The notes: generated from the letters alone by a model not told the origin. Positions 42,100-53,471 are shown, numbered from the stretch's first letter. The stretch: DNA of 64,000 nucleotides from Hyaloperonospora brassicae (GCA_947650285.1 CANTFL010000151.1:124001-188000), one strand, 5' to 3'. Numbers and translations: made by a program.

Positions 42100-43740
42100 G
42101 TGGTAGGTGTTAATTTACTGGGTGAAGTGTCCGAGTTACATAACTCTCCATCAGATGTCCCTCAAGACATGAGCTCTCGTATAGAGCGTGCTAAGACAAC
42201 TAGCAACTACAGGGACCCTACTGACCCAACTTTTGAGAAGCGTAATAGGTCTACGATCCGTCAGTCCCGACGCTCGGTGGCAGCTGATGAGCGCCCCACG
42301 TCAAATATGTCCCATAGTGATAAAAGCAACAATACACTATACACACTTGTTAATGGAGTAACTGGTAATGTTAATGGTAACATCCGTCTCGCAACTCTTC
42401 CGTCTGTGGACACTCTCTTTAAATTGGACGAAATGTCTGATGGCAACTTTAGCCAAGCCTCACAGGCCGGAGAATTATCCGATCTAGTGGTCATTGGACC
42501 CGATGCAGAGTTGAGTTCTTCCTCGTTATTGGACGAATCCGTCCTCGAGGACACAAAGACATCATTATGTGCGCGGAGTGGATCTTCGATCCTTAAAGAT
42601 CCGCTGGATCCGTTTTATCCTTTGGTTAAGGAATTTCAAGACGTGGTGTGTCACGACCCGCCGTCTGTCTTACCTCCTGACAGAGATGTGCGTCACGAAA
42701 TTGACCTAGTTCCTGGAACTAAATACTGCGTAACACGGCAGTGGACTTCACCAAATTAGCAGTGTGACGTCATAGACGACTGCTTTCGTGCAAAGCACGC
42801 AGCGGGCAAGGTTCGTGAGAGCAAATCTCCTCATTCCACGCCCACATGTTGTGTCCGAAAGCCCAATGGGAAGTGGCGCATTATTCATGCTTACAATAAG
42901 CTTAATGCGGCCACGATCCCGGCTCAGACACCAATCCGTAGGAAAGATGTTCTTCAGAACAATATGGAGGGATTTACATTGTACAGTGCACTCGATTAAG
43001 TCGATGGTTATTACCAACTGCTTATGCGTAAGAAGGATATTCCGATGACAGCGGTTAGTACCCCGAGCGGTATGCTCTGGGAGTGGCTTGTTATGCCACA
43101 GGGGTTATCAAATGCCCCAGCTACATTCAACCGTCTTTTGACGCAACTACCTAGATCTCACCGAGGTTATTCGCAGACATAATTTAATGACATCTTTGCC
43201 CATAGTCGTGCTATGAACGGTAGGTCAGATGTGGATAATCATGTTGACCATTTACGAGCAGCGCTCAAGTGCATGCGCACGAATAAGTTGTATGCCGACA
43301 CATCTAAATGCATCTTTTTTTGTGCAGAAGAGATTACCTTTTATAGAGTGCTTCATTGAGACGCGAGGCCTTGGAGCGCATTCCTTTAAGTTAAAAGCCA
43401 TAGTTCATTGACCGGTTCCGAAGAACAAAAAGGACTTAAGTAAGTGGCTTGGCCTTGCCGATTACTTACACAAGTCCAGTGCGAAGTACGCAGACATGGC
43501 TCGGCCGTTATCCAATCTCCTCTAAAAAAAGGATGTGGAATGGTGCTGGACAAGCACCAAGCATGGTGATTTTAAAGAGAGTCTCTTTCATGCACCAATC
43601 TTGGAGTTGCCCGATCCTGATCGACCTTTCAGTGTCGTCTGTGACGCATCTTACTTTGTCATAGGAAGTTCTCGGTTACAAACAAATATCGAAGGACGGG
43701 AATACTTCATTGCGTTTGAGTTCCAACAGCTGAAATGAAC
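42100..43740 (+). pseudogene. pol: Linker, reverse transcriptase and RNase H start of F2
   Basis: The linker and RT start (42100-42759, DVRHEIDLVPGTKYCVTRQW) end at a TAG. The palm follows with stops at 42999 and near 43181. The catalytic box reads FNDIF, so a catalytic Asp is lost. About 43065-43740 is nearly identical to 57852-58527 in G, including stops. Confidence 0.8.
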
Positions 43741-43756
43741 TGAAACGAACTATCCT

Positions 43757-44698
43757 GTGGATGACAAAGAGCTACTTGCTATGAAGTATGCTTTAGTCAA
43801 AGTCAGAGTTCATCTGCTTGGCTCCAAGCCTTTTGTGATATGTACAGATCATGCGTCATTACGCACCGCGACCCATCCGCCACATCTCTCTCAGCGAATG
43901 GCTCGTTGGCTCTCATTCTTCGCTGAATACAAATTCGAGGTGAAGTACAAGCCGGGCAAGCAGAATGATTTGGCTGATGCGTTGTCACGTAGGCCTGACT
44001 ATGAGCTTGCTCATGTTACGAGTCTGTCATCATCGGTCACAGACCTCATTCGTTCGGGATATGCCAAAGATGAACATTGTGTAGCTCTGCTACTTGCTCA
44101 AGGGAGCGAGGAGTTTAACGACTCAGACATTAAATTTTCGGCGTGTTTGCGTGCGAGGCTACATCGATACTCCATCGATCAAGGCCTGTTGTGCTATAGC
44201 ACAGATATGGAGGATACTCCCCGTATCGTTGTCCCTCTTGATGAAGAATTGAAGTATCGGATCCTCTATGAGGCGCATGATACTGCGGTTAGCGGTCATC
44301 TCGGTCGAGAAAAGACATATAGCTCCGTGAGCCAATACTATTGGTGGCCCAAACCTTACAAATGGGTAAGCACATACTTGCGTACGTGCGAAAAGTGTCA
44401 ACGGGTGAAACCCTCAGCTCATGCGGCTGCGCCGCTCGCTAGTCTCCCTATACCCTCTGGGTGCTGGGAGTCCATCAGCATGAATTTCATGTTCGGTCTG
44501 CTGAAAGATGTGCAAGGCAATACAGGTATTGTGTTCTTTGTTGACCGTTTAAGCAAAATGACTCACTTGGCGGCTGTGCCAGATACCATTGATGGTGAAG
44601 ATACAGCTACGCTGTTTATCGATAGAGTGTTTCGACAACACGGCTTGCCTGTGGCAATAGTCTCTGACAGAGACCCGCGCTTCACTGGGAAGTTTTGA
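43757..44698 (+). pseudogene. pol: RNase H and integrase core of F2
   Basis: Open for 313 codons: MDDKELLAMKYAL, TDHASL, ADALSRRPDY, then the integrase HHCC finger (HDTAVSGH ... CEKC) and SDRDPRFTGKF. The first catalytic Asp is Asn (SMNFMF), and the frame ends at TGA just after the second Asp, so strand transfer activity is not expected. Confidence 0.85.
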
Positions 44699-45760
44699 AA
44701 GTGCATCTTCGAGGGGCTCGGCACACGTTTGGACATGTCCACGGCAGATCACCCCAGACCGATGGTCAAACCCAGCGAGTCAATCGCGTTATCGGTGATA
44801 TATTACGCAGTGTTTGCGCTAATACACCAAAACGTTGGAGCTCAATGCTTCCTGTTGTTGAGTTTGCGTTAAATAACGCTGTTCACGCCTCTACAGGCTT
44901 TACTTCGTTCTACGTGAACTGTCTCATACACCCTCGCGTTCCGTTAACGCTACCACTGCGTGGTTCAGGGCTTGGTGGGGGTGGATTCGCCGATCGGCTT
45001 GCTGGTATCAGCCCTGCTACTGTTCAGAAACAGGTAAGCGAGTTTCTCGCAACGCGCTTGAATGTGTTACGACGCGTACGTGATGCACTGGCTGATAGCC
45101 AAGATAGACAAAAGAAGCAAGCTAATGCTAAAGGCAGAGGATGTATTGAACATAATGAGGTCGGAGACCAAGTTCTACTCAATGCTAAAAACCTACCTAC
45201 AAATGTAGTCTCTGCTGTCTTCAAGGCAAAGTTGCGTCCGCGCTTCATTGGGCCGTTCACGGTCATCTCTAAGAAGGGATTGGCGTACACGCTCAACCTT
45301 CCGCGCAAACTGCGCACGCACCCAGTGTTCTACGTTGGCTTGCTTAAGCCGTATCGGGACCCGTCCCATGTGAACTCGGAGGCGCTTGCGCCTGGAAATA
45401 AGGCCTTGACGTCGACTGTTGCATCCGAACTAGGAGGTCAAGCTGACCACCCACACGGGCTAAGGCCAACTCCAACGCCTGAACACGGGCTTGCATCGCG
45501 CCGAGTTCATTCTGGGTCTTACCCAATGTCTCTCGTAGACCACTCAGCTCACGGAGCACCTTCTCATGCTCCTCCTTCGGTACCCCGACCACCACCGACG
45601 CTGCTCGATGAGCAAGAGAACCACCAGTTCCATGTGGAGAAAATCCTTCAGCGACGTCGTCGTCGTGTCCAATACCAGTGTCTGACGAAGTGGTGAGGGT
45701 ACCCGGAGTCGAAGAACTCGTAAGAGTATGAGATACCCCTTCGGCAGGACTGACCTTACG
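44695..45760 (+). pseudogene. pol: Integrase C-terminus and chromodomain of F2
   Basis: Catalytic Glu region (TDGQTQRVNRVIGDILR, with Gln-Arg after Thr where family 1 has Glu-Arg). A GPFTVISKKGLAYTLNLP tail follows, then chromodomain start FHVEKIL and QYQCLTKW. A TGA follows at 45694 and a TAA replaces the Trp codon of NSW about 27 bases later. The minus-strand frame over the same bases stays open. Confidence 0.78.
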
Positions 45761-46648
45761 CCGTGGATGTTTTTGAACATCGTGACCAGGGTCGCCTTGC
45801 GAACGAGAACGCTTCTCACCAATAGTGGTGGGAGGTAGCGTGTTGCTCCGCACCTTAGGGTCGTTACCCGTGATTGCCATTGTATCCGGAGCATAACGCG
45901 TACGTGTACGCAACTGGCCCCTGGCCTTGAGTTTGGCATGCTCGAACCGAAGCTTTCGTTCCAACCGAACGTCGGCCACATCGGCGCTGGCCCGCAGCGC
46001 TGGCACACTGCTAAGGTGTCGCTTGCGATACACCCAACGGATGAACTAATTGTCCTCCCCCTCGGGCAGTTCGCCAGCGAACAACAAGATGGGCACGCCC
46101 TTAATCGGTCGAACCGAGACACCACGAGACAAGCTCTCAAGATGCGCGCGGTACTGACCTTGCGTGATAAAGATTGGTTCGAGATATCTCTCATTTAGAG
46201 ACTAACGAACGGCTATATCTTCTGGCGACGTAGTCTCGGGGCCCATGGCCCATGTTAAAAGGATACGGCCTTCCGTTTGACGGAGGCGTTGCTCCACGTC
46301 AGGTGTTGTAAACACGTAACCACTCCGGTTTAGAATAACCGTCTGGGTATGAGTGCGACGTAGAGCACGATCCTCACGCTGTAGGGTTAACTCCTGTTGC
46401 TCGTCGAGCGGGTTTGTGATGATGTTCTCATCTTCATCTGTTGTTGTATGATGCTGCGCCCCTGGCGCTTTGGTAACACCACGTCTAACGAACGGATCCG
46501 GTGCTGCTAGAGGTCGAGCCTCAGATACAGCGGAGTGGGACGATATCCCTTCATCTCCAGGGACACTGGTATCACTACCATAGTCCACATCCTCATTAAG
46601 ACCGAGGTAGGAGGAAAGAGTTGGAGACTCGTTGGGTGGCGATGCCAT
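45344..46648 (-). CDS. Antisense ORF of family 2 (F2), coiled coil, two in-frame UAG
   Basis: One frame from ATG 46648 to 45344 (about 434 codons), interrupted only by two TAG codons (46202-46204 and in the stretch ending GELPEGEDN near 46045). It begins MASPPNESPTL, is acidic and Ser/Thr-rich, then has a middle region with EQRLRQTEGRI and ERYLEPIFITQGQYR, basic patches (EKRSRSQ, HPRRKV) that could be nuclear signals, and a heptad-rich coiled coil near the end (LRELSGLRETLGKTQNEL). Position and architecture match the family-1 antisense ORF, but sequences are not obviously alike. The diverged relatives in G and G' align from the ATG onward. Function unknown. Confidence 0.55.
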
Positions 46649-46742
46649 GGTGTTTCGTAATTAGCAACCGTGAGGTTAAGCACACACACACACCGACCTC
46701 TTCGAGGAAAGAAGCCGATTGACGTTTTGTGGTAACGTCAGT

Positions 46743-46755
46743 CTGGTGGGGGAGG
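46743..46755 (+). promoter_or_regulatory. Polypurine tract of F2
   Basis: TGGTGGGGGAGGG immediately before the 3' LTR. Confidence 0.85.
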
Positions 46756-47282
46756 GTGTAACGGGGTTACACGTCGGCTGGTAGTCGACGATAGGTGTGG
46801 TGCACACAAGAAAGGGAGTACCCTATAAAGTAATTTTAGAACGCATTGAGTGTATCAATTGTTGAAGACTCATGTCTTTCAATAATTGATTACGAGATCT
46901 TTTAAGAGGTTATTTAGGGCAGGTTAAATACGTAGTTCTAAAGTGTTCTTTTAAGTTCAATAAAGAAATAAAAATTCAGTTCCCCTTTTGATCACCTCAA
47001 TACACGTGCCTTACGAGGCGTCTTTGATGGGTAGGAGCTAGCAATACCTGTGAAGGTAGCTGCTCCTGAGCACTCTGTGCTGTGATTCTTTTGAATCGTT
47101 TGGTCCCTTACGAACGGGGACCGTAAGCTCTTTGAGCTTGTTGACTCTCTGAGTCGGGCTCTCTGAACCAAAACATTAGCTCTCTGATCTGTTGACTCTC
47201 TGAGTCGGGTTCGTAGAACCAAAGTTGCTCGTAAGAGCGTTAGGTCTTCCTCTGACTATAGGAGCTGTGTAGCTCCGCTACA
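46756..47282 (+). repeat. 3' LTR of F2 (527 bp)
   Basis: TGTAACGGGG to CCGCTACA, about 99% identical to the 5' LTR by eye, followed by CCTGT. Confidence 0.95.
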
Positions 47283-47287
47283 CCTGT

Positions 47288-48826
47288 GGCCTTACGCACA
47301 CAGAAGGTAGTAGAGCTGTGAGGGGATGTTGATTCCCTCACATGGCCCGCTGCTAAGCGACCGGCAAATAACTTGTCGATCGCTAGTACTTGTTCACGAG
47401 GCAGTGGCCACTGCTTCATGACACAGTATTTCGAGCCAGGTTTGAGCTCGATCTCGTGTCGACTGCCTTTGTCCTTAGGCAACTCGCATGGCACGGATTC
47501 AGGGAATACATCCTTGAATTCGATCAAATCCTTATACAAAGGATTTGCCTGAAGTGACTTCCAGGATTGAGACGCGTATCGCTCAATCCGGGTCTTCTCG
47601 TCGAGGACACTTTCGTCCATCGATGAGCTGCTGAGAACCCGTTCGTTCTCAGCAAATACTGTTGCCGACCGAATGTCGGTCACATACTCGTCCTCTGTGA
47701 CGAGTATGCAGATCTGCTTGACTTTGCCACTAAGCAGATCACGCAAGAACCGTTTCGGTTCTAGCGTTGGCAACTGAGTTATCTCCGAAGTTAACTTCGG
47801 AGGCACAATCAGATCAAGCGTATAAGCGCCTACGCTTGATCCGTCATTAACCAAGACGTTCAACGTCTCGGTTTCTTCCTGGGAACTTGCTTCCACAGGT
47901 TGCTGAGGGCCTAATCCCTCAGCAAGCGACTCTTGAGGAATTCCTTCCTCAAGTACGTGGGGACTTATTCCTTCGACGTCTTCCGACTGTGGCTGTGCAA
48001 CCACAGTCAGGAACCGATCCTCTACGGTCGACTCTCCAGTCGACCTAGGATTTTCATGTTGCCCCTTGGGGGCAACAGACTTCTTTCTTCTAAGATGCTG
48101 CCCGCTAGGCATGCATCCATGTCCCGGTCCACTCGACTTATTCGAGTGGTGGACCTTCGGCGCAGCCTGTACTTCTGTACAGCCGCCGGGAGCTTGCTCC
48201 ACAGTGTAGTGATCAACTACACTGTGATCTTGTGCAGTCGTGCTAACGACCGTACCGCAAGTGAGGCCATCGCACTCACTCGCAGAACATCCACACGCTT
48301 GTGGACGCTCCAAGATGTTCATCAGATGGCCATCTGATGAACAAGCAGCAGGCATCTTCACGGATCGATGCTGCCAGCTCACCCTTGGCTCGTAAATTCT
48401 GAGCCAAGGTAATCCCAGGATGACATCAAACTTGTCATCCAGATCCAGTACGATGAAGTCATCATCGTACTGTTTGCCCTCTAACGTGTAGTGGATTACT
48501 ACTACACGTTTCTCAACGTTTATCGATGCGCCTGTCGCAAGGCGCACCGTCATCCTTGTGAGGGGAATGTCGCGCTCAACGAACTTGAGCCTACGACCCT
48601 CAAGTGACTGGCGACGAACAAAGTTGTTCGACGCCCCACAGTCTACTAGGGCACGAAGCGACAAATCATTTGTCGCTTCCAACTTCAAGGTGATGAGCGA
48701 AACGTCATCACCAGGTGCAGAGACACACAATGATTGTGTATCTGGAGCAACTTTCGTCAAGAGATTTGCAAATTCTCTTGAAGTTGCTGGATCAGTAGGG
48801 GGCTCCGCCCCTACTGACCACGACAA
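47288..48826 (-). pseudogene. pol: Protease and RT start of E (pol 5' half)
   Basis: Open from the frameshift site to the F2 insertion. Protease DCGASNN, linker with the same repeats as copy A, and RT up to FCVRKATG, where the F2 LTR interrupts. Nearly the same as copy A residue by residue. The rest of RT is at 39589 and below. Confidence 0.88.
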
Positions 48827-48832
48827 TTTTTT
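48793..48832 (-). promoter_or_regulatory. -1 frameshift signal of E
   Basis: A AAA AAT at 48832-48826 (minus), 9-nt spacer, then CAGTAGGGG ... CCCCTACTG. It is the same arrangement as in copy A despite base differences in the spacer and stem. Confidence 0.8.
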
Positions 48833-49965
48833 GATGGTCCGTCTCGCTGTTGCGGCTTCGCAACAGCGCTGGACCCACGACCATTGCCCTTTCTATCAAA
48901 TGGACGACCAGTTCGCTCAGTACTGTTTGGTACTGGGCGTGGAGCACTACACTCGTATGCGTAGTGCCCTAACTTCTGACAGCCATTGCACTTCGGCAAT
49001 CGCTTGTTGTTTAGAGTGCGAGGTCTCTCGCTCTCAACATAGCAGAGGTCCATTGGTTCTGGACCTCCAATCTCTTGTCGTCTCGGTGGACGATAAGAGT
49101 TTGAGCTAGCACGAGCCTGTCTCATGCTAAAGTCTTCCTGTTCCGCGGCTGATATCGCATCCTTCAGCGTATCCAGCTCAAGGCGGAACAGATGGCTCCT
49201 GACAGGCCCTTCTGTGAGCCCTTGCATGAACACCGTAATCAACGTGTGTTCATGAACTGGGTTGGCAGTTATACTACTCGCAAGGAGTCGTATATGTTGT
49301 GCGTAAGCGTGCACATCACGCTAACCCTGCTTGAGTATCAGCAGCTCTGAACGAGCCCTGAACTCAGCCCGTGGCGGCTCAAACGTTTGTCTGAGCCGGT
49401 ACTTGAAGTCATCTAGCGACCTAAACACATGTGGGCCGCTACTCTCAAGTCCCAGGGACCAAGTTTTGGCACGCCCTACCAAGTGGGTCTGAGCAAATGT
49501 GAGTTTCATTTGCTCATCTTCGACGTGACGAGCCCTTAGGGCTCTGTCGAGTTCGACAAACCATAGTAACAGGGAGTCCTCCGGGACTCCACTGTACTTG
49601 GAGATGTCGACTTTCATCACTTCGGGACGACGCGCATGCGCCGTCCCGCCCACAGCAGCATGGAATTGCTGCTGTCTCAACAGCTCCGTCTGTTGAGCAC
49701 CGAGTTCTCTCAACTGCTCGGCCTGTTGAGAGCCTTGCTGGTGAAGCAAGGCTACTTTCTCCCTCTCGAGAGCAAGTTCATTCTGAATGAACTTGGTGAT
49801 AGCGGCATGTTGTTGGTCTCTGTCTAGAGACTCCAACATGGTGCTGACGACGAGTTCTCCTACGGTAGTACTTATTCGTTCTACCGCACCCCATTCGATG
49901 TCACTCAAATGGGTAAACCCTCCACGCGTGGCGTGAAAGGTGTCTTCTTCATCCAACATGTTCAT
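48811..49965 (-). pseudogene. gag: Gag of E, one nonsense codon
   Basis: Full-length relative of copy A gag (384 codons), cut only by TAG at 49321-49323 (AAG in copy A, after KQG). The zinc knuckle reads CNGCQKLGHYAYEC. Starts at ATG 49965. Confidence 0.9.
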
Positions 49966-50009
49966 GTTGGATGATGTGGTCCTTGGAAGGACTACAAAGT
50001 GCTACCAGG

Positions 50010-50400
50010 TGTAACGGGGCACACCCTTGCGTAACTTAACGCAAGGGATTTGAGTGCCCCGACGGACGTACACGTGGCAAGCGAGGAAGCGTAGGTAGGG
50101 TAAAAGTAGAACTGTTATATGAATAAAATTAAGTCTTTAAACTACTGTCTCTTCGTTTGACTTAATTCAATTATACTAATATAACTGCATGTATGGTGAC
50201 GTCTCGTCACCACTCATTGCGCGCGTCTTGCGGCGATTGGTGGGTTGATATCATCACGATATCAACCAATGAACAGACCCTTTGGTCGACCTTTCAATAT
50301 CACCACTTTGGTGATATTGTTTAAAGAATATCCATCTTTATATTCTTTATTGTCACTTTCCTTAAAGTGACAATTTCATGTAACGGGCTGACCCGTTACA
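50010..50400 (-). repeat. 5' LTR of D/E (391 bp)
   Basis: Close to LTRs of A and B and clearly different from its partner at 34724-35115. Confidence 0.93.
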
Positions 50401-50405
50401 CACTC
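50401..50405. repeat. Target site duplication CACTC, right
   Basis: Pairs with 34719-34723. Confidence 0.85.
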
Positions 50406-50423
50406 AGCAAACGTTGACCTGTT

Positions 50424-51203
50424 TTACCATGCAGTCTGGTTGTTGAAGCACAAAAACTTCATTTGCTTGGTGTCGGCTTTGCGAAATTCTCGTGCATGCT
50501 TCGACTTGCCTATGACAACAAATCCATCTTCTCGGTCCCGGTCATGTTGCACCACATTACGACTGTGATATGGTCCTTCTCTGACTTCTTTCCGTTGCGC
50601 TTGACCGTTGCCAGGTCCTTTTTTAGAGGTAGGCGATAGAGCTGTTTCGTCAAAATTGAATACAATTCGTGGTGAATATTGTCCAGTCAGCTCTCTAAGC
50701 TCCATTCGATTCACTGCGAGTTGAGCGCGATCAACTGAGTCCGCCTCGCCGTGAAGTACATGCTGCTGGATGCCGTGTCGCGTCTTAAATTTGTGCAGCC
50801 ACGCATTCGAAAGCCTCAGGTCGTTCTCGCTTACCCCTTGATCGGTTCGTATTGAGCGACCTTCTGACAGTAGTAGATCGTCTGTGAGAATCGCTTTGCC
50901 GTCATTGAGACGATAGAATGCGAAGAGCGCAGCCTCATACAACGGAAACAGCACCTTTCGATTGCGCTTGCTGCCCGTGGCAAGGAACGCGCTGACTGGT
51001 GCCTGACGAATCCGTTCTGCTGCCGTTGTGGAGATCCGAAGGCCGAGCTTCTCCTTGACCCAGTCTTGGATTTGAAATAGTTTCATGCCTGGTGTGCGTG
51101 TGATGTGCACCTGCACCTGACGCTTTTGCTCCATCGTCAGAATCGTTCGCTTCGACGACATGTTTACGGTGGAACGGAAGCAAATGTGCAAAGTGGCAGG
51201 CAA
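50424..51203 (-). pseudogene. Tigger/pogo-like DDE transposase, N-terminal half
   Basis: 259 codons. A second ATG 14 codons in (MSSKRTILTMEQKR) is the more likely start. An N-terminal helix-turn-helix (about 20-75) and a CENP-B-type DNA-binding region (RLSNAWLHKFKTRHGI) are followed by the first catalytic Asp in VFNFDETALSPTSKKG. It ends at TAA after NNQTAW, shortly before the D/E insertion. The frame without that stop runs into the C-terminal half at 34723. Such transposases cut and paste DNA. This copy is dead. Confidence 0.82.
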
Positions 51204-51599
51204 TGCGAGACTATGGCAAGTCCAATATAGAGGGAAACTGGTGGTTGGTCCGCCTTGTTTTGATACCGTGTTTCTGAAGTCTCTTATATAGAGTCAGCAT
51301 ACAAAAACCAAGTGACACAGCTTGGTGCGGGACACGAACTTTCTTGAACAGGAATTTAACCGTCTATAGAGGTTCTTATGTGGAGGGACGATGATAGTCA
51401 GAAAAGGAAAGATGCGCCAACGACGTGAGAAGTATGTATGAATCGACACGCGCCTCGTATATTTCGCTATACATCCACGTCCATCATCCATCATCTTTTC
51501 CCTTGCTTGTTGATGATTCGACAAACTTCGTGGCTTTTTCAGTCGATAGCCAAATGCGAGTGGAATGAGCTGCGTCGAGCCTCCACAGGTACTCTGACC
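51204..51599. other. Region between the transposase start and the NLP segment
   Basis: About 400 bp, not duplicated at the left locus within the window. I see no convincing ORF. It should contain the promoter and terminal repeat of the Tigger element, but no terminal inverted repeat was recognised. Confidence 0.35.
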
Positions 51600-52282
51600 G
51601 TGCTCGCGGCAGCATTAGACGACGCATGAACGAAGCAGCAAGAGCAGGCATTGTACCAGAGAGCTGGAAAGAACGTATTAGAGCTGCTGCAGTTGAACAG
51701 GTGCAAATGCTCGCGGACACGCAAAGTAGGTAGCTCACTGAAAAAGCCGCAACACTGATGAAGTGCTACGGTCGTCACAATCGATGCTATAGGTTCTATA
51801 CTGCGCCTCATCGACCGGTTGCTCAGAAAAGTCGAAGCATTCGCTTTCGTAATGTTGTGCTTTCTTGTCAATTGTTGCGAAGACTGATCCTATCCTGCCT
51901 GCGCCTTTTTTTCGTCATGTACAAGAGGCAAGGACTTGGTAGAAAGCTTACCATCTTTCGTCAAAGTTGAGTGATGCTATGAAGAGGACTGCCGATCAAT
52001 GTCCTCCCATTATCCGCCAAGGACACATCAGAAGGAGTCACAACGTCACAACGGCCCGAGATCAACATGTGACGCAAAGCTTGATCACCAATGGAAAAAA
52101 GTGGGAGGGATCCAGCCAAGAAACAAAGAGTTTTGTCTACCATGATATTACAGCAAGAAAATACACCAAGCAGCCCATAGCGCATGAGCATTCACAAGCG
52201 AAAGCGCTCGTACGCTCTCGGGTCAGTCGCGCTCGTCGAACCGATCCAACGGTTCACTGTCGGGGCAATCGCGTTCACCGGA

Positions 52283-53083
52283 TCACTTCGCTGTGTCAAA
52301 AGGCCACGACCCTTCCACGTTCTTCATGAACTCGGAATCTTTCAAGGGCATTTGTGACTTGCCCCAGTCCACCGTTTCCAGCGCAGAGCGAGTTTCCTTC
52401 TTGAGTTGATCCCACATGATCAATGGCTGAGATTTACCGAATTTCTTGGTAAAGCTGAGCTTGTGAGAAGAAGAATCCGTGCTCATGTACCTGAGCTGGA
52501 CGCTGTCCCCGTCCATGAATTCGGGGCCAGGTGGAGCCATTTCCACGTACTGCTTGCCCGTCCACACACTAACCGCCAGCACCGCCGGGTCTTCTTCACG
52601 TCCGGGGTCGTCAGTCCACACGGCAACATGCTCAAACTCGTGACGGTGGCCAGGTTCAAAAAGCGACATCTCCTTCGGGAAGTACAAAGCGTATATAATG
52701 CACAGTTTGCCTTTGTGCACAGTCGCACGCCCGTAGATTTGAGACCCGTATGTAGGTTCCTCGCAGTCGCCATCAGAAGTTCCCGTCGGTTTGAGACCGC
52801 CGCCATGCTCACCCTCTTCGTTCACCGCCGGGTACGAGTGGCATCCGTTGACAAAGTTGATCTGCGGCTTGAATCGGATGGCCGCCTCCTGATCAATTGT
52901 CTCGGGCTCCGGCTGAGGAATTGGTCGGACGTGGTCGTGGGGGATCTCAGGGGACGTGAACGGTTCCTCGTCCGACGATTTGCCGTCAAGGTCGAGACTG
53001 GCCTTCAGTGAAAATTGCGAGCCATGGGTTTGCACCGCAGCGGCTGCGAGCAAAACGGCATACAAGAAGGCGCCGGACTTCAT
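52283..53083 (-). CDS. Necrosis- and ethylene-inducing-like protein (NLP/NPP1 family), copy 2
   Basis: Intact, 266 codons, same layout as copy 1: signal peptide about 1-21, type 1 NPP1 domain, two cysteines. It differs from copy 1 at 13 residues by my count. Four are in the linker before the domain (residues about 57-64) and two are directly before the hallmark histidines (Pro-Gly here, Ser-Ser in copy 1). Only three or four silent differences were found. The hallmark loop still has Glu and Phe. Both copies are probably expressed under the same duplicated upstream region. Confidence 0.93.
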   Translation of the reverse strand: MKSGAFLYAVLLAAAAVQTHGSQFSLKASLDLDGKSSDEEPFTSPEIPHDHVRPIPQPEPETIDQEAAIRFKPQINFVNGCHSYPAVNEEGEHGGGLKPTGTSDGDCEEPTYGSQIYGRATVHKGKLCIIYALYFPKEMSLFEPGHRHEFEHVAVWTDDPGREEDPAVLAVSVWTGKQYVEMAPPGPEFMDGDSVQLRYMSTDSSSHKLSFTKKFGKSQPLIMWDQLKKETRSALETVDWGKSQMPLKDSEFMKNVEGSWPFDTAK

Positions 53084-53471
53084 GGTCTTGATGCTGGTTG
53101 TCGTGTCTCCCGATGCACAAATCGAACAATGAGCAAAACTACTTTGCTGCGAGGAACAATCAGCGACACGACGATTGACGCTTCACGCGAAGGTCGGTTT
53201 CTGCTACGACGTGGAAGCCCCGACACATCTCACGAGAAGCGCCGCATGTTTTGCACGACCTCACGTTGCGCAGCCCGCTCTGTACATGCAGATACGTGCC
53301 ACGCGGTCGCACGTTGTACATAACCTACGAGAGGGTGGATAGCTTCGTACAATGCCACGAGCTGCAGTTCGTTCCTTTTCATTTATCGAGAGTCAGGCAC
53401 GCGTTTGGAGGGTTACGAGAACGACTGGAAAGGGCAAAGAACGCGCTGCGCATCACTGATGGCGATCATCT

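Larger units (their letters stand above)
39590..47282 (+). mobile_element. Family-2 Ty3/gypsy element F2, nested in D/E
   Basis: CCTGT at 39585-39589 and 47283-47287 is the target duplication. LTRs 39590-40115 and 46756-47282 differ at only about three internal positions plus the left LTR end, so the insertion is recent. All coding regions nevertheless carry stops or frameshifts. An antisense coiled-coil ORF lies before the 3' LTR. Confidence 0.95.
34724..50400 (-). mobile_element. Family-1 element D/E inserted in the transposase gene and split by F2
   Basis: CACTC occurs at both outer edges (34719-34723 and 50401-50405). Without F2 and its duplicated CCTGT the element is about 7979 bp, the size of copy A. 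The 5' half (47288-50400) is close to copy A and nearly open. The 3' half (34724-39589) is decayed and closest to copy C. The two LTRs differ at dozens of positions. Confidence 0.92.
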
